From Schistocephalus solidus (lineage: Eukaryota > Platyhelminthes > Cestoda > Diphyllobothriidea > Diphyllobothriidae), in assembly GCA_017591395.1 (NCBI GenBank), contig WEDG01000769.1, forward strand, positions 124,001 to 188,000: a stretch of 64,000 bases of DNA, read 5' to 3'. Under the pieces are notes generated by a model that saw only the letters and a list, made by a program, of their open reading frames with translations, made no database searches and was not told where the DNA came from. Below, piece by piece: positions 13,801 through 22,799 of the stretch. The translations under genes were made by a program, and so were the position numbers. Position 1 is the first letter of the stretch. Every line of letters starts with the position of its first letter.

Positions 13801-16155
13801 GCTGCCTCTAATTCTACTACTGGCAACTGTGTGGCTGCTGGCAGGGCTCGAAAGTGAGCCTCAAGGCAGAGCGGAACGAGTGAGTTCGTTAGCGATCGGT
13901 GAGCGTTCATCAACGAATGCAGGCAATATTCCCAGGATAAAACGATAAAACAACGAGCCCGTGGCTCAATGCTTAGAGCGTTGGACTTCTGACCAAAAGT
14001 TACCGGGTTAGAGTCTTGGGTGGGGCACCACCGGGGTCGGGTATGACTGGCTGATGACGGCTAATAAGCCAGAAATTGACATTTCAGTCTCCTTTGTCTT
14101 TGTCGGGATTGTTAATCTGCCTATATATTGTACTAAAAAATGTAGCGTGTGAAGCCACATTCCTCTGATGGAAAACTATGGAGAACGTTTAGATTTGTTA
14201 GAAATAAGGATCAGAACTTTAAACTTGATCAACCCCTATGTCTTCGCGTTCAAACCGTCGTATTCTCCGTTTTTGTGCCTAGTGTCGCTTGCTCATTCGG
14301 GATAAGATAAGGACCCATGTTAGATAATCGGGATGGAAAATAAAACCACATTTTGTTCGATTGAAACGCATAGGTACTCGTGGAAATCGTAATGGCGTCA
14401 GGTACGTTCTTTACTCTGAATGATCGTTGAAGTTAGAGGGAAAAGCTAAAAACAAGTCCAACAAGCCAAGTTTCTGTGTGCGAAGCCACAACGAATGTGT
14501 AGAGTGCTTAAACTTGCTGGCAACTATTTCCTCGCGCGATTAATAAACTGACCCGCTGAGGGAAGAAGAAGCTCGAGAGGGATGACGAAAGAAGCCACTA
14601 CAGGGTCAGCGAAGTACTTGATTTTATAAAAAATCCGACCTCGACACCCGACCTTCAAGTTTTGGGACCTCTCAGGGGTTATACGAAAGGTGTAAAGGAT
14701 GCAAATAAGTCGGCGTTCGTTCACGTAAGGAGTTCAATCTGGCATCTATTTGGTCAATTCGAGCACTTGGAAAGGGTGGATGAGAGTTGTTATCTTCTGT
14801 AAACGTCCTGTGATCCACGGAATAACGCACTTGTTACAAATCTCCGCACATCGGCCTCGTAAATGGTCTGCCTGTAAGTCCGGTATATAATTACACTCAT
14901 TAGAGGAATTGGGAAATTTGCGTTCAGGCCTTAAATGGAAAATGGGATCGAATCGAGTCACTAGCTTGCTACAAAATAGTTCACAGAACTTAGCTACAGT
15001 GAATATATGAAGAGATAAAACTTTAAAAAATAATCGCCAGGATGTAAATTACCCTGTTGATAGGTAATCTACATCCTTAATAGATTTAATTTAGGGAAGA
15101 AGACGATCGCCAAATTCATAAATTAGATTATCTTATAAAGGTATCGGGAAAAAGCAAATTTAGCAAACTGCAACTTACCTAGGCGGCCATCCTGCCTGGC
15201 TCTGAATTCCGGCGGCATATCAACCAGTCTGGTGACACTCGGTGAGTGATTTGAGGTAAATAGACCCGCCGGGAAGAACTCCAGGAGGCCCTCACAACCA
15301 ATGCAACGCACATCCACCCTACCAGTTACTGCTGTGATCACAGGAGAGGCGATTGCGAAAATCGACTCCTGACGCGCATTTTCACGAGTGGGCGTGCTAG
15401 AATTGTCCGGATGATCGAGGAGGAAGTCTATTTCCGAATCGTTGATAACGTCGGCTAGTGCAAAACCTAGACCTTCGTCCGCATCCTTCATGTGAGGTAC
15501 GGAGTCCAGGACTGACTTCATGGAAATTTGAAGGAGATACAACTCCTGGAAATACTCACGGACGCGATCGGAAGCCTGGAAATGGAAAAAAACCGGGTTA
15601 TCTTGAGCAGAAGTTGAAGGAATACGAAGACAAAGCGCCTTGCATACAGTCAAAGAAGCGTTTAACACTTAAAGTCCTGCATTTAGGCACAATACCTCGT
15701 TTTAAAGTAGGTGCGCTTAGGCAAGCCAAACAACCTGGGAATTGGTTAGTGGTTTTGTTTAAAGCAGGCAGATAGCTCTTTCAGCTGAGGCATCCACTTC
15801 TTCGCATCAAATGACTTTTTCAGTGCATAAAGTAGCCACTGGAACAATAATGAAACTAAGATTTCGCCATAAGTAAGTATATCTACAATTCCCTCGATAG
15901 ACCAGAAGAGGGCAGCATCTATTATTCAGTGTAACTGCTGCTTACCTGGCACGTCCACGAGTGGCAGCTAGTCAAACGGCTAACGGTAAAGACTGGCTGT
16001 GAAATGAGCCGATGTCTGTCTAGCAAATTGGTAGTCGCGGAACAGCAGCGACGGCGCTACCTAGATATCCAGGGCAAACATTTGGCTCGACGAAAGCACG
16101 ATAAGATGTTTCTTAATCTGACAGAGATAATGTGCCACGAGGAGAGTGCAGCACA

Positions 16156-16201
<46 letters not shown>

Positions 16202-16220
16202 TACTACTACTACTACTACG

Positions 16221-16314
<94 letters not shown>

Positions 16315-18925
16315 AAATGAGCTCGTTTTCCGGCTATCTTACGAACTAGACATCTATCCAAGGACTGCACTTGGATAAAAACGCTTGGACCCCGTAATAT
16401 TTTGATGCACCGAACCTAGAACACGTAACCAGCCAAATCATACCTGATGGACACCGTCAAAAATATATGACGTGAAATTTTGAAGGCAATAGATAATTCG
16501 TTTACGCAAACGCACCCCGGGAAAAATCACAAATACCGGCGGAAATTACCAGATGCTACCTAGTACATGCTCTGTGTACGGTGGGACAGGGACACTATCG
16601 CTGAAGCAGCAAGTTGCTCAAGATGCTGATGGGGGAGGAGGGAGGGGGAGCAAGAAGCCCTCCAACGTTAATTGAGAATAAGTAAATAACAGGAAAATTC
16701 GAGACATCTATCCCGAAGACGCCTAATGGTCGTTGAAAACGCTGTCATTGGAAGGTAGCAAGAACACAGCAAGATGGCAGACTGACTTAAAAGTATCATA
16801 GTGAGTTGCAAAGAGATAAACTCTGTATAGATTTGGGTAGCTTAGAAAAAAATCAAGGTCTTAGGATTTAATACAGAAGGCATTGAAAATATTCACTGAC
16901 ACGATACAAGAGCGACGTGTACAGGAGTTAAGAGTACCATTAACAATTTCGTTTTACTTTGAGTAACATTCTTCCGTTCGGGCTTTGAAAGTTTCATGAC
17001 TGCTCGAGAAAAGTAAACCATGTGACTATAGAAGAACAAGGCAGAGTAGGCCCTGTTCAGGTCGATAGGATGGTCCAAAAATTAAGCTTTTTGTCAGTAA
17101 TAATGGGAGAGCATTTGCAGAAGTTTCAGATATAAGATGATGGTATTTGTTTTATCCTCACCATTAACCTCCTAATAATGTACCCAAGACAACTGTAGGT
17201 CTAAAAACGACGGCCCCCGAGCACATGCGGTTTAAAGTATGCTTGCAACAATCAAGAAAAAAGACATCCTAGGTAGATGAAAAGTTGCGGTGGGCTTTCT
17301 TATGGAGGGATCCAGCATCATAGTAAAACATCTGACTGGCTTATAGGGTTAGATGTTAAAGGTAAATAATGGGTTAGGTAAGGCGGGTTAAAGCTGTACG
17401 TACCGTTTCATTCTTTTCAGAGCTGGGTTTCAGCTCACGAAAACTGCTGTATAACTGGAAAAAAGTGTCGCGTTAAATGACTGAAAACAGCCTTAAAGCG
17501 CATTTGATGGTGGAGGATCATCCTTACCTCAGCTTAATCTAGATTAAACCGACTATTAAAATCCCAAGGAGAATTATAATTGGGCCATCATATGACGCAA
17601 ATATATACAAAACAGGTAGTGCTAACATAAACTAACGGCAGAAAAAGAAGGGCCTTCGGTGAAGTCATTTCAGGCAGGATAGGAAAGCATTCAGAGAAAA
17701 GTACGATAAAACGAATACCCTGTATCTTGTCACTTTTTCTGTTGCCTTTTGAGGCCCTTTGAATGCGTTCACCACCTTTCCCGCACCTTCATATACCGCT
17801 CGTTCGATGCATAGTCGATACTTAAGCTCGGCCACTTGTTGTTGCCATGTTGTACGGACATCCTGTCTGGGTTCCGTGAAAGTTGGTGACAACGGTCCGG
17901 CCGAGAGAGGGGTGAATGATAGTCCATCGTCTCCATGCGGAAGCGGGGAGTAAACTTGTTCAGGCTAAAAAGTATTGCAGGACGTTGGTCTAAGAAAGGA
18001 CTGGACACGGAATTGAGAAACGCAAACGAAATTTATAGAATCTTGGAAACGTAACAAGGAAAGTGAAAACTATAAGCGAGGCCGCTGATAAAAAACGGTT
18101 ATCCGCAATAGGTAAATGACGGCAGGAATGTCGCAAAATATCGAATAATATTGTTTCGGAACGAAAACGCAACAACGAACGTTTTGACAGTCACCCGAAA
18201 ACGACCTGCCAATCGCTACAACAAAAAATGGTTGTTGTAAAGGGTGCTTAGAAAGTACAATATGCTAAGAAGCAAAAAATACTGGGACTCACAGTCTCGT
18301 TTAAGTGCTTTAGCCGGGCAAGCTGGTTACGTAGAAAGCCAATTTTTGCCTCAGCGACCTCAACCTGCTTTTGAGCTGATTCCATGTATATTCGAGGACC
18401 GTCTTTGTAGGTACTGCGAAGTTTTTCAGCCCCATTGCGCAACTTTAATTTAAAATCAGTTACGTCCATGTGTTACCTTGATTTCTATGTCCAGGGCATT
18501 TTGGATGGATTTGATAGCCTCCTTATTCAATTCGGAAGGCGATTTCTGTGAATTAAGGAGTTCTGGAAGGTCGAGTTATGCAAAAGTGTCATACCCTCGG
18601 GAAACCTGTGCCGCAGTATCAGAAGGTTCGTTTCTATTTCACCAATAACTTCAGTTATGTCGAGTATTTGTGCATTTAACCGTTTAACGTCCGCACTAGG
18701 CTTGTTACTTTTGCCCTTTTTATCGTGTGCACCATTAGATGATAACTGTAATTTGTCTTTTAGTAGCTTCTGTAGTTCCAACTTTTTCTCGCCAAGAACC
18801 CTTGTTAGACTTTGGATCATCGCAGGCACACTGGATTCAGGTACCGAATATTCATCGGCGAGAGCCTTGAGAAATATATCACGTTCCTTGGGACAGATGC
18901 AAATCACAACCAGCGGGCTTACCAT
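2361..18925 (-). CDS. PKN: Protein kinase N (PKN), 5' part of gene, kinase end off-window
   Basis: Gene-level entry for eight exons: 18923-18925, 18595-18886, 18477-18562, 18293-18442, about 17734-17862, 15179-15575, 6461-6719 and 2361-2521. Together they give about 492 residues with consistent splice phases. The order is HR1a-like coiled coil (about residues 20-97), HR1b (about 108-177), HR1c (about 180-245) and a C2-like domain (about 304-475). PKNs are cytoplasmic AGC-family Ser/Thr kinases; the HR1 repeats bind Rho/Rac GTPases and the C2-like region is regulatory. Diagnostic matches to the family are 'GAEKLRSTY' in HR1b, 'ERAVYEGAGKVV' in HR1c, and 'DVRCIGCEGLLE', 'LKVDNNLIWQSNW' and 'RLQEFLDG' in the C2 region. 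The kinase domain is absent and should lie left of position 1; no linker or kinase exon was found in 1-2360. Introns range from 32 nt to 8.5 kb. The family call rests on recognised motifs, not on a database search. Confidence 0.88.
2585..2935 (+). repeat. REP-C composite repeat copy
   Basis: Family landmarks are 'GGGGACAGTGACTTG', 'GACTTTCGCTGCATCTGCC', 'AGACAGAGTCAATAAGACC' and 'CGCCACCACGT', followed by 'ACGTGTGGCCCGTTG'. There is no coding signal. Confidence 0.75.
4890..5640 (+). repeat. REP-C composite repeat, long copy
   Basis: The first module (4,890-5,180) matches the family start ('AGTTCGACCGTCGATTTCG', 'GGGACGGTGACTTGCGCG'). The second module (5,210-5,640) has 'TTGGCAACCTTCCAAGCCAC', then 'GCTTTTAGCGCACCGTGATAG' with a partial internal duplicate at about 5,575-5,680. 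Confidence 0.75.
6461..6719 (-). CDS. PKN: PKN exon 7, core of C2-like domain
   Basis: This 259-nt exon is entered in phase 1 (GTGCGTATAG|TCGAGG) and left in phase 2 (GCCGTTCA|GTAAGT). It encodes 'EVRCHLKVDNNLIWQSNW', then 'WDSVASFEVSQARELWIQV' and 'VYWKR', all matching the C2 core of PKN (LKLDN...QTSWKP...WDQ...RELE-x-x-VYWRD). Between VYWKR and 'ADWVLAAVQ' lies an extra run of about 29 residues absent from the vertebrate proteins I know. It is bounded by GT and AG and could be an in-frame intron (6490-6573). Confidence 0.9.
6749..7310 (+). mobile_element. SINE-B tandem dimer with target-site duplication
   Basis: Two copies of a tRNA-derived unit begin at 6,773 and 7,078 (305 bp apart); the second is truncated. 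A 21-bp direct repeat with one mismatch (6,749-6,769 and 7,290-7,310) flanks the pair, as expected for a target-site duplication. Each unit carries A-box (TAGCTCAGTTGGCTAGAGCG) and B-box (GGTTCGAATCC) sequences of a Pol III promoter. The pair sits in the intron upstream of PKN exon 7, about 30 nt from its acceptor. Confidence 0.85.
6873..6958 (+). repeat. tRNA-like head of SINE-B copy 1
   Basis: This stretch folds like a tRNA: a 7-bp acceptor stem (GGCCTCG with CGAGGCC), a D arm (GCTC...GAGC), a perfect 5-bp T stem (GTGGG with CCCAC) around TTCGAAT, and CCA after the discriminator base. The anticodon arm is poor: a 4-bp stem with loop GTACTAA, and an overlong variable region. It belongs to a repeated unit, so I class it as a SINE head rather than a functional tRNA gene. 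Confidence 0.7.
7545..7705 (+). repeat. SINE-A, diverged body and tail
   Basis: Recognisable blocks are 'GAACGGCTAACAAGTCAGAA' and a tail 'CTGCCTGCGAGAGCTC' ending in 'GCAATGGGACGAGCG'. The head is degraded. Confidence 0.55.
7845..7916 (+). repeat. (GA)n microsatellite
   Basis: About 70 bp of GA dinucleotide with minor interruptions. Confidence 0.95.
8225..10010. other. PKN intron, nothing recognised
   Basis: No protein match, RNA gene or repeat shared with the rest of the window was seen in this part of the 8.5-kb intron between PKN exons 6 and 7. Confidence 0.5.
10015..10440 (-). repeat. REP-C composite repeat copy
   Basis: This is the reverse-oriented first module, with the ATTCATGCGCAGGTCACCGT and GGCACTCCCACTCCGTGG landmarks. 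Its left side ('GACCGCGTGGTCGATTCG') also matches the family. Confidence 0.7.
10445..12000. other. PKN intron, nothing recognised
   Basis: Only short CA-rich runs (about 11,006-11,020 and 11,220-11,240). The longer open frames show no recognisable family. Confidence 0.5.
12003..12335. repeat. SINE-A inverted pair
   Basis: A minus-strand copy (12,003-12,270) runs from tail to tRNA-like head. It is joined directly to a plus-strand body fragment (12,270-12,335, 'TTGATGACGGCTAATAAGTC'). Confidence 0.75.
12340..13720. other. PKN intron, nothing recognised
   Basis: No family match. A poly-G run lies at about 13,700. Confidence 0.5.
13724..14135 (+). repeat. SINE-A, two copies head-to-tail
   Basis: 13,724-13,922 contains body and a well-preserved tail. 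13,953-14,135 contains the A-box-like head (GTGGCTCAATGCTTAGAGCG), the B-box region and the body. The boundary between them is about 30 nt of other sequence. Confidence 0.8.
15179..15575 (-). CDS. PKN: PKN exon 6, end of HR1c and start of C2-like domain
   Basis: This 397-nt exon has acceptor CATTTCCAG|GCTTCC after a pyrimidine-rich tract, phase 0 entry, and donor CGCCTAG|GTAAGT in phase 1. It codes first for the last helix of HR1c ('DRVREYFQELYLLQISM'). An acidic, poorly conserved stretch follows, then 'GRVDVRCIGCEGLLEFFP', which matches the opening strand of the C2-like domain in PKN ('V-R-x-x-GC-x-x-LLE'). The tail of the exon, rich in Ser, Pro and Arg, is the variable loop seen at this place in PKN proteins. 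Confidence 0.9.
16156..16314 (+). repeat. (CTA)n microsatellite
   Basis: About 159 bp of CTA/TAC repeat with a few substitutions, in the PKN intron between exons 5 and 6. The tandem Tyr/Leu/Thr open frames here are artefacts. Confidence 0.97.
16320..17700. other. PKN intron, nothing recognised
   Basis: AT-leaning sequence with many stops in all frames; no exon or repeat was identified. Confidence 0.5.
17734..17862 (-). CDS. PKN: PKN exon 5, first half of HR1c
   Basis: This region encodes 'VAELKYRLCIERAVYEGAG', which matches the first helix of HR1c in PKN (L-x-H/Y-x-x-x-I-E-x-A-V-x-EGA). The proposed acceptor is CCCAGACAG|GATGTC, giving phase 0 entry that agrees with exon 4. The right-hand end is uncertain. 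GAAAAA|GTGACA (exon end 17734) and TACAGG|GTATTC (exon end 17719) are both phase 0 and both join in frame to exon 6. The shorter version aligns a little better with the usual length of the repeat. Confidence 0.75.
18293..18442 (-). CDS. PKN: PKN exon 4, rest of HR1b
   Basis: This 150-nt, 50-residue exon has phase 0 at both ends and donor GAGACT|GTGAGT. It contains 'LRNGAEKLRSTYKDG', the signature of the first helix of an HR1 repeat (K-x-GAE-x-L), and a second helix around 'EVAEAKIGFLRNQL', matching the HR1b pattern of PKN1/2/3. The 34-nt intron just upstream interrupts the first helix exactly between 'IEIK' and 'LRNGAE'. Removing it restores an uninterrupted HR1b, which is good evidence that the micro-intron is real. 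Confidence 0.88.
18477..18562 (-). CDS. PKN: PKN exon 3, start of HR1b
   Basis: This 86-nt exon lies between a 32-nt intron (18563-18594) and a 34-nt intron (18443-18476). It is entered in phase 1 (acceptor CTTCCAG|AACTCC) and left in phase 0 (ATCAAG|GTAACA). It carries 'IQNALDIEIK', which aligns with the conserved start of the HR1b first helix in PKN. A second AG 17 nt further in (before AAATCG) would be out of phase with exon 2, which decides the acceptor. Confidence 0.82.
18595..18886 (-). CDS. PKN: PKN exon 2, HR1a-like coiled coil
   Basis: This 292-nt exon is entered in phase 0 and left in phase 1 at CCGAGG|GTATGA. It encodes about 97 residues with two long amphipathic helices: one around 'SLTRVLGEKKLELQKLL', the other around 'VKRLNAQILDITEVI', separated by a Ser/Lys-rich loop (about residues 55-65). 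Two antiparallel helices are the architecture of an HR1 repeat, and the position before HR1b fits HR1a, the Rho-binding repeat. The sequence has diverged strongly from vertebrate HR1a, so the domain name comes from position and helical pattern rather than strong residue identity. Confidence 0.75.
18923..18925 (-). CDS. PKN: PKN exon 1: start codon only (proposed)
   Basis: An ATG is followed at once by a strong donor (GTAAGC). A 36-nt intron ending in CCCAAG then leads to the next exon, which opens in phase 0 with residues ERDIFLKAL. The reading is attractive because the next two introns are 34 and 32 nt. However, the 36 nt contain no stop and keep the frame, so an unspliced start reading MVSPLVV is equally open from sequence alone. 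Upstream non-coding exons cannot be excluded. The sequence just 5' of the ATG is AT-rich. Confidence 0.5.
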
Positions 18926-19669
18926 TTTGAATAAAAATATATAAAATGTTTTTTGACTGGACGAATTAAATCTTTAAAATAGATTGGTTAAGAGGAATCT
19001 AAACAAGCCCAGGGCATCAACAACGCGTGCACAGCGAACAAACAGCAACAAACGTACATTCAGTCTGCGCGGTATTTCGCCCCCGAATCTGGTCATGCAA
19101 AAAAACAAAAAGGCTGAAAGCGCTAATTTCTGAAAAGCTTTGTTGATGTTATGTAGTGAATCCCCTGACTATTGTTTTCCATCAGTTTTGTGACCACCAG
19201 TAAGCCTGTTATACAAGATCCGGTATTGGGATCCGCAACTTGACCTGTGCCGCGTATCGCCACCATAACAATTTTCTACGATATATTATCTTATTGCTGA
19301 ACGAAGATAACCTTCATTTTTACTTTTAACTGTTTTTATGATATAAATTATCGCGTTTGTATTTTTTTTAGGAGCTCATAAATAAAAGAGCCTCAGATAT
19401 CAGTCATTCAACCCCATTATGTCATCCATGTAACACTTGTATATTTGTATATTTTGAAGGGTTACAGGCATTGCCCTTGATGACCCTATTAAGGTAAAAC
19501 CATCATTGCATGTGTACAGTCAGTATAAAAATGGTGTACATTTAAAAATGGTTGAGTCAAAGCAAAACATAACTTCAAATGCGTGTTCACAGCTGTAGGC
19601 GAAACATTGTGGAAGAAAAGTAGAAATCGAAAGATTTTAAAAGGCTGGTTTTAAGTTATCATGTTGTGA

Positions 19670-21080
19670 GAGTCATCTTTTGTCAAATATCATGTCATCA
19701 AGCCTTCTTTTACAATCAGAAATGCTGTCAGAGGTAATCGTCTCACTTGGTAACGCGTTCCAGGCTCGTACCACGCGTTGGCTGAAAAATCTTTCTGAGG
19801 TTCAATCGCGTGCGGCGTTCGCTATTGACCTTGTAAGGATGACCACGCAGATGAGTTGTGCAGGCACACTCAAAGAAATCCTCAGATCTCAGGGAGGAAT
19901 CATGGCCCCGGATAATCCGGAATGTCCAGAGCAGGCTTCACCGTAAGTGCCTGTAGGAAAGAGGAAATAAGTCCCGCTTTTTTAATCTAAAGTCTATAAA
20001 CCGTCAACCATCTTCGTTGCTCTCCGTTGCACTTGTTCGAGGAGGTCAACATCTTTCTTTATCCACGGTATCCAGGCTGTTAGTACGTAATCTAAGTGCG
20101 GTCTCACGAAGATGCCATGGACTTTTCCGAAGAGATCAGGGGGGAATATTTTAAACGCACGTCTGATCCAATGCAGTGTATATGTTGCCTTCCGTACTGC
20201 TTTCTTACAGCGTTCTGAGGGCATCAAATTTGCTGTTGTCCACACGCCCAGATCATTGTGTGTTTCTACTTCTTTTAATGCAGTGCCATTAATTAAGTAC
20301 TGGTGTATCAGAGATACTTGTCGACTGGCGCTTATGTGTAGCAGCACGCACTTGAATACATTAAACTTAGGCAGCCACCAAGCCTACCAGGCACTTATTT
20401 TGTCGATATTCGACTGTAACCCTTTTGCGTCATTGGCGCAGCTGACTTCATTCCATTTTTATGTCATCTGCGAACTTGACAGCTTTACAATCTAGGTCAT
20501 TGAGACAGTCGTTAACGTAGATTAGGAAGAGTAGGGTTGCCCAAAATAGAACCCTTTGGAACACCACTTTATACTTTTGCCAATTCCGAGCTAGAGTTTC
20601 CAACAACAACTCTCTGTACTCTGAAAGACAAGAAACGCTTGATCCAATTGAAAAGTTTTCCTCGAATTCTGACGTTCCAAATCTTCTGTAAAAGAAGCCC
20701 GTGTGGTACACTATCAAAGGCCTTCTTGAAGTCAAAAATACAACATCTACTGGATGACCCTTATCTGTGGCCTTTGTCCATTTCTCTTGCGACTGAAGGG
20801 CATTCGTGAGACAGGAACGTCCTGAACGGAAGCCGTGTTGGATATCACATAGAATTTGATTGTTTTCCAGATAGCGAATTTAATGCCTCTTGATAATATA
20901 CTCCATTATTTTACACGCTATGCAAGTTAAACTAACAGAACGGTAATTTTCACATTCCAGTCGTGAACCTCCTTGTAATTCTTCCATGACTATTCCTCCT
21001 TCGACTTTGTATTTCACAGTGTTAAAATGCCTGAGGATTAATTTGCTCAAAGTGGACATGGAGCATTGTGACAATCAAGA
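19670..21080 (-). mobile_element. LINE-1 remnant, CR1/jockey-like non-LTR retrotransposon
   Basis: Reverse-transcriptase pieces appear in order on the minus strand, broken by frameshifts. 'NYRSVSLTCIACKIMEYI' (about 20,890-20,960) is RT domain 1, and 'LLFLIYVNDCLNDLDCKAV' followed by 'KFADDIKM' (about 20,450-20,540) holds the catalytic A/F-A-D-D block. 'FVRPHLDYVLTAWIPW' (about 20,050-20,110) and 'FFSQRVVRAWNALPSE' (about 19,740-19,800) are the characteristic C-terminal segments of CR1/jockey-type ORF2. The 5' half (endonuclease) is missing. This is an inactive relic. Confidence 0.85.
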
Positions 21081-21374
21081 TGCATACGCTTATGCCCTAG
21101 CTGAATTTAACCGATTATCTATATGCCAGTTTATCTGGGATATAGCGCAGGGATTTTATACCAGGAGCTTTTGTGACTTCGAGATTTGAACTCGATCATT
21201 TAGCTCCGCAAACAAAGTAGGCGCGTGATGCAATGCTAACGGCACTCTTCAGAGCTTTTTATTATCGTTGTTAGCTACGGGCTAAGAGTTACTCGATTCA
21301 CACACTGTTAGTGCCTGGAAACAAGCTATCGGAGTGAGTTCATCAGCGAATGTCCCTATTCCGATCTAAACCGG

Positions 21375-21655
21375 CAAGATCATGAACCAGTGGATCGATA
21401 CTTTGTGCTTTGGCCTTCTGATCAACAGGTCGCGGGTTCGAGCCTCCGCTGGGCACCACCTGGGTTTGGGTATGTCTGGCTGATGACGGTTGACTAGCCA
21501 GAACTAGCCATTCCAGCCTCACTTGTCTTTATTGGTATTGTTCATCTGCCTTTACTACTACTAGCCACGCTGCGGCTGCTTGTGGGCCCAAGAGTGATCT
21601 CCAAAGCAGAACGGGATAAGTTATTTCCGTTAGCTTTCATCAGCGAACGACAAGC
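21375..21655 (+). repeat. SINE-A, near full-length
   Basis: The B box GGTTCGAGCC is intact at 21,435-21,444. The body ('GGCTGATGACGG'), the short TACTACTACTAG run and the tail ('GCAGAACGGGATAAG') follow in order. The A-box end is degraded. Confidence 0.8.
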
Positions 21656-22799
21656 AGGTATTTTTTTAAACGCAGCCCAAATATAGCATCGGACTTAGGT
21701 TGTGTCCAGATTATTTCTGAACAAATACTAGCAGCTTGCTTCATACCAATAGATTGGATACCACTATGGACTCATCTTGTGCTGCTTTATTCGCTACTCC
21801 TGATTGATTAATTTCACTGCGTTTTGCAATTTCCTTCGCTCGATCCTAGTTTGTCGAGGTGATGATAGCTTCTGGTGATTGAAATTTGCAGGCGTTTTAA
21901 AGTTTGATTATTCGTGTGTAAATATTATTATTCTAGGTTGCAGCTAAACTTTTGAACATGCTATATCTTTATAATGCCACTCTTCAAGGAAAATATTCCT
22001 AAAATTTTGATCGAAATCCTGAGTCACTACCAGTCGTTTTTGTCTCCCGTACTTTTTAAAATTATTCCATTAAGTTAATTAGTATGTTTATATGAGGCTC
22101 GTTTCAGTCTTCAAGATTAAGATCTGTTTTACCCGTTTGCAAAAATTTGAAGAGCTAGCGCATGCCAATCCTTTTAGTCGATTGTGTTCCTGAAAAGGAA
22201 TAAAACTCTCCCGGGTCTGAAGCGGACGCTCGAGTGTATAAAGACCTGCTGGATGCAACGGTAAACGGGAGCTTGAGTTCTCTTGTCTTGAACGTTCGTC
22301 CTCCCGAGGAAATAGTATGCCTTCAGCAATCACAGGAGCTTCGGGTCGTTAAATAGGCTACCATATTCTTCCAGAGGACCCTGCTGGCACTGACACGTTC
22401 ACGATAAATAAAATCAAGGAAACAGGCTAGGGCCTGCTGCTTGAGAAAGTGCTCTTCGTTTGATTAGTATATTGTCAAAGAAACAACTACCGTAGCGAAA
22501 AGTAACCTGTGAAACTCATTACTATGACCCAGTCAAAGTAGCATTAAATTGTTTCCGATTTTCCTCCATAATTATCTAACAAGCTTTATTATTATTTATT
22601 GCGTTTTAAGTATTGTAAGCTGAACATCCTGGCGCATTTATTATGCGGGCTCTCATCTACTAAAACTATATTTTGGTCATCTTGCTGCATATTTCGCTGT
22701 CAGGTCTACTCCATGCTGAAATATCATTTTTGTTTTTGCCATTCCTAAATTAAAACTAGTTTGTGCGTGATTGGATTTTCATCACGTATGCTTCACAAA

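Noticed and set aside
16156..16314. CRISPR-like array
   Set aside because: It is a simple trinucleotide repeat without spacers, in a eukaryotic intron.
16004..16370. Open frames rich in Leu, Tyr, Thr or Ser
   Set aside because: These are products of the CTA microsatellite in a PKN intron.
19680..19946. Plus-strand open frame of 88 residues
   Set aside because: It is the antisense of the C-terminal part of the LINE on the minus strand.
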